Notes under the pieces: model-generated
The model's input: only the letters and a program-made list of their open reading frames with translations
The model's database searches: none
What the model was told of the DNA's origin: nothing
Made by a program: the position numbers and the translations under genes
NCBI GenBank assembly: GCA_016713885.1
Contig: JADJOF010000003.1
Span: 1 to 64,000, forward strand
DNA from: Bdellovibrionales bacterium
GTDB taxonomy: Bacteria; Bdellovibrionota; Bdellovibrionia; Bdellovibrionales; JAMPXM01
DNA: 64,000 bases
Direction of reading: 5' to 3'
In this document: positions 61,744 through 64,000 of the stretch, piece by piece
How the letters are laid out: every line of letters begins with the position of its first letter
How positions within the stretch are numbered: position 1 is the stretch's first letter

Positions 61744-61748
61744 GATGA

Positions 61749-63838
61749 CTAAAGGTCTTTCCGGAAGCTGAGTATGGAATACAGTTCTCGGCTTCGACCG
61801 GGCGTTGCGGCGAGGTCAGAGCTCGCTCCTCTGTAGGGTACAATTAAGGGTTTATTTTGATTCAAGAGATTTCCGATGCCAGCGGTTATGCCTACTCCGC
61901 TGTAGATGAAATTCTGTTTTTGTACAGCTAGATTGATTTTCAGCGATGCCTCAAAGTCAGCGATATGGGCCGAGCTGAGAGTCGGATCATAGGTCCAGCC
62001 TCGTTTTGTGGACTCTATGATACTAGAAGCCGACATGGTCCAGGGTTCGATGCCCTCTGTCAGTGGAAAGCCAGTCCATGCCGTGACTTTGTGATTGGCA
62101 AAGCCCAAGAGACGATCGGCGCTTCCTGACTCATAGAGATCGACGGCGTTCATTCCATCGGTGGAGGCAAATGAATAGCTGATGGCAGATGTCAATCGCG
62201 ATTGATGATGCCGAAATTCAACTTCGAAGCCTTTGATCCTGTTCGAGTAAAGTTCTGGTAGGAGTCGACGTTGTTGCCGAGACCATCAATGATCGTGGTG
62301 TAGATAATGGGGTTTTCAATTTTTGTAAAATACACGTTGAGAGTTAAGTGGGTGCTTGGGCTCAAAGCTCGGCCGACCTCGATCTCATAGGTCTCGGTTT
62401 CTTCTGGTCGAATACTGGGATTGAGACTGATGTTCTCTATCGACGGTGCTCGGTAAGCGAGGGAGGTCAGCGCTTTGAAGTGCCAAGGTTCGAGGATTTT
62501 CGTGAGACTGATGCGAGGCACTGTCGACGATGGAACACGGGAGCTGGATTGATGCCTCAAGCCTGCCGTGAGTTCGCCGACTGAAAGCGACTGCGAGAGT
62601 TCCCCAAAAAACGACGTCGCATTTTGTTCGAATCGTTCGCTGGGGTTGAGCGCCGGAAAGAACTTTCCATTTGGAGCTGTGCCGTCACTCCTGGAGTGTC
62701 CAGTTTCAACTCGGTGCTCGACTCCAAACGCCAAGAATCCGTTTTCGATGGTTGTCTTGGCCATGAGACGAGTGAGGTGCTGCGTGTACGCTTTGTCGCA
62801 GAAATTTCCGGAGGAAGCAAGTGTCGGGTCTTTGGCGAGCCAGGGGGCTTGGTAAGCGTAGTTGTAATGAGGTGAGATGATCCAGTTGTTAGCCGCAAAG
62901 TCTCTTGAAATCGAGGCCTGTCCCATGAGAAATCGAATGAGGACGCCTTGTGGTTCGGGGGTTCCGTAGCTTGCACGATGAACCAAATCGACATCGTCGT
63001 AGAGTGCGCGAAAGTTCCAATTCGAGATCGTGGTCTGAAAGATCGCTGTTTTTGGAGCAAGTAAGCTTTGGCCTGCAAGTTCAGCACGGTCAGAAGCGGA
63101 GTCACCTGCGAGTGAGTTGTAGGTTCCATCGGCAGTTCTGTGCATCGTCCCAGTGATGAGAGCGCCATAGGTATCGGTGTTCAAAGTGACAGTGGCGCCA
63201 GCTCGTCCGAGATGACCAGCGGTATCAAGACCAACTCGAGTTTCTGACGTAAAGGTCGGGCTTAATGGTGAATTTGCGCTTGTCGTCTTGATATCGACAA
63301 CGGCGACTTCGGCAAGACCGCCGAAAATGACTGATCCAGGTCCGCGAATAATCTGAATCTGCTCGATCGATGAAAGTGGAATGCGGTCGCCGATGAGAAA
63401 AACATTAAATGCCGCTTCGTTCCACTCAAAGCCGTCAATGCGAAAGAGAACTTTTCCCTCATGGGCCCAGACTCCGCGAACGCCAAGACCAGTTGTTTGT
63501 GCGACATCGGAGGCAAGGGAGAGGCCTGGAATTCGTTCGAGAAGTTCGCCGAGATCGCGTGCTCCAGATGCCCGAATTTCGTCTCGGGTCATGAGACTGA
63601 TGATGCCTGGCGCCTCTCGGATGGATGAGCTTCGAGAGGATGCGATGGTGACCGGCAGCGCCATGAGGTCTTCTAGACTTAGGTCAGAAACAGGGCCCGA
63701 TTCGGGAGTTTCTACAGCGGTTTCTACTGTGCTTGCATACGTAGGTCGTAGTGGGCTTAACAGCAGGCTAAGACTCAGATTTAAAACGGCCATTTTGCTG
63801 CGCGTCGCTGGACTCATCTTCATAGGACTATTCTGCAA
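61749..63838 (-). CDS. TonB-dependent receptor, split by a frameshift
   Basis: Outer-membrane receptor of about 695 residues when repaired. Signal peptide (LNLSLSLLLSPLRPTYA), then a plug domain beginning LSLEDLMALPVTIASSRSSS with GARDLGELLERIPGL, IEQIQIIRGPGSVIFGG, followed by a barrel of beta-strands. A one-base shift at about 62231-62255 ends one frame at 62192. The other continues as RIKGFEVEFRHHQSRLTSAI through YSILSFRKDL, ending at 61749 with a typical aromatic-containing C-terminal strand. The plug style suits siderophore, cobalamin or larger ligands, without specificity visible. TTG 63838 and ATG 63823 are possible starts. The YfiR-like gene follows. Confidence 0.82.
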
Positions 63839-64000
63839 TGGTCCCCACTGAACAGAAAGCAGAGACTCGTCGAGTCGAACTCGACTTGTGCAGTCGGACG
63901 AAAAAACCGAGAAGACTAACGATGTCCCCGCATGTTCGCAACAGCTCCCCAGTCGAAAGTGTCCGATCAGGCTTCGTGCTCCGGTCCCTACGGCATTTTA

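Noticed and set aside
63839..64000. Possible riboswitch upstream of the TonB receptor gene
   Set aside because: I compared the reverse complement with cobalamin and cyclic-di-GMP-I patterns by eye and found no convincing B12 box or GEMM core; the region is also cut by the window end.

Overview
The window is a chromosomal segment with base composition near 50% G+C. It is most compatible with a Bdellovibrionota (Bdellovibrio/Oligoflexia-like) bacterium. That placement is inferred from gene content, not from a marker search: a TIGR02147-family protein, an AgmX/PglI-tailed protein, a GldA/GldF/GldG-like ABC operon with a DUF4340 partner, many signal-peptide proteins of unknown function and a large QNC-type exported von Willebrand A protein. 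I see no rRNA, tRNA or CRISPR.

Layout. 1-4.2 kb: shikimate/aromatic operon tyrA-aroF-aroA-aroC. 4.1-6.2 kb: a FAH-family hydrolase and a histidine phosphatase, with hslO on the other strand. 6.2-9 kb: a secreted protein, a TPR protein whose winged-helix tail is frameshifted away, and a secreted protein with a caspase-like His/Cys arrangement. 9.1-12.5 kb: a three-gene overlapping operon that I read as UnbV-like, UnbU-like and Crp/Fnr. 12.4-19.3 kb: a lipoprotein, an NFACT protein, a broken secreted gene, a Gly/Met-rich secreted protein convergent with a HExxHxxGxxH metalloprotease, and a TIGR02147 protein. 19.4-21 kb: an AT-rich regulator with its own palindromic operator, then a RAYT-type transposase module. 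21.4-26.2 kb: GldA/F/G-like ABC exporter genes plus DUF4340. 27-32 kb: a GHMP kinase, a DUF429 protein, a secreted protein, a DUF2183-like phosphatase and an ankyrin protein. 32-36.5 kb: a Gcr-type membrane protein, an AgmX/PglI protein, secG and a receiver-GAF protein. 36.6-39.1 kb: tmk-holB-tatD. 39.2-39.8 kb: a second copy of the RAYT module. 40-42.1 kb: a kelch-like protein and small genes. 42.3-44.8 kb: a complete IS66 element that split a lipoprotein serine protease. 46-49.3 kb: the repeat-rich vWA protein. 49.7-52.8 kb: gap-pgk-tpiA. 52.8-57.1 kb: secreted hypotheticals, a zinc-ribbon protein, ilvA-type threonine dehydratase and cmk. 57.1-59.6 kb: a RAYT remnant, then rpsA. 59.6-63.8 kb: a PAS histidine kinase, a YfiR-like protein and a TonB-dependent receptor.

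Working together. Housekeeping genes sit in coherent operons: the aromatic pathway, lower glycolysis, tmk-holB-tatD and cmk-rpsA. Accessory content is mostly envelope, secreted and surface protein genes, plus three HUH/Y1 transposase derivatives and one IS66.

A technical caution. At least nine loci read as otherwise healthy genes interrupted by one to three single-base indels, many of them in homopolymers, and sometimes in compensating pairs (holB, the DUF2183-like gene). This pattern fits residual sequencing error better than real pseudogenisation. Frameshifted genes here should be treated as probably intact until reads are checked.
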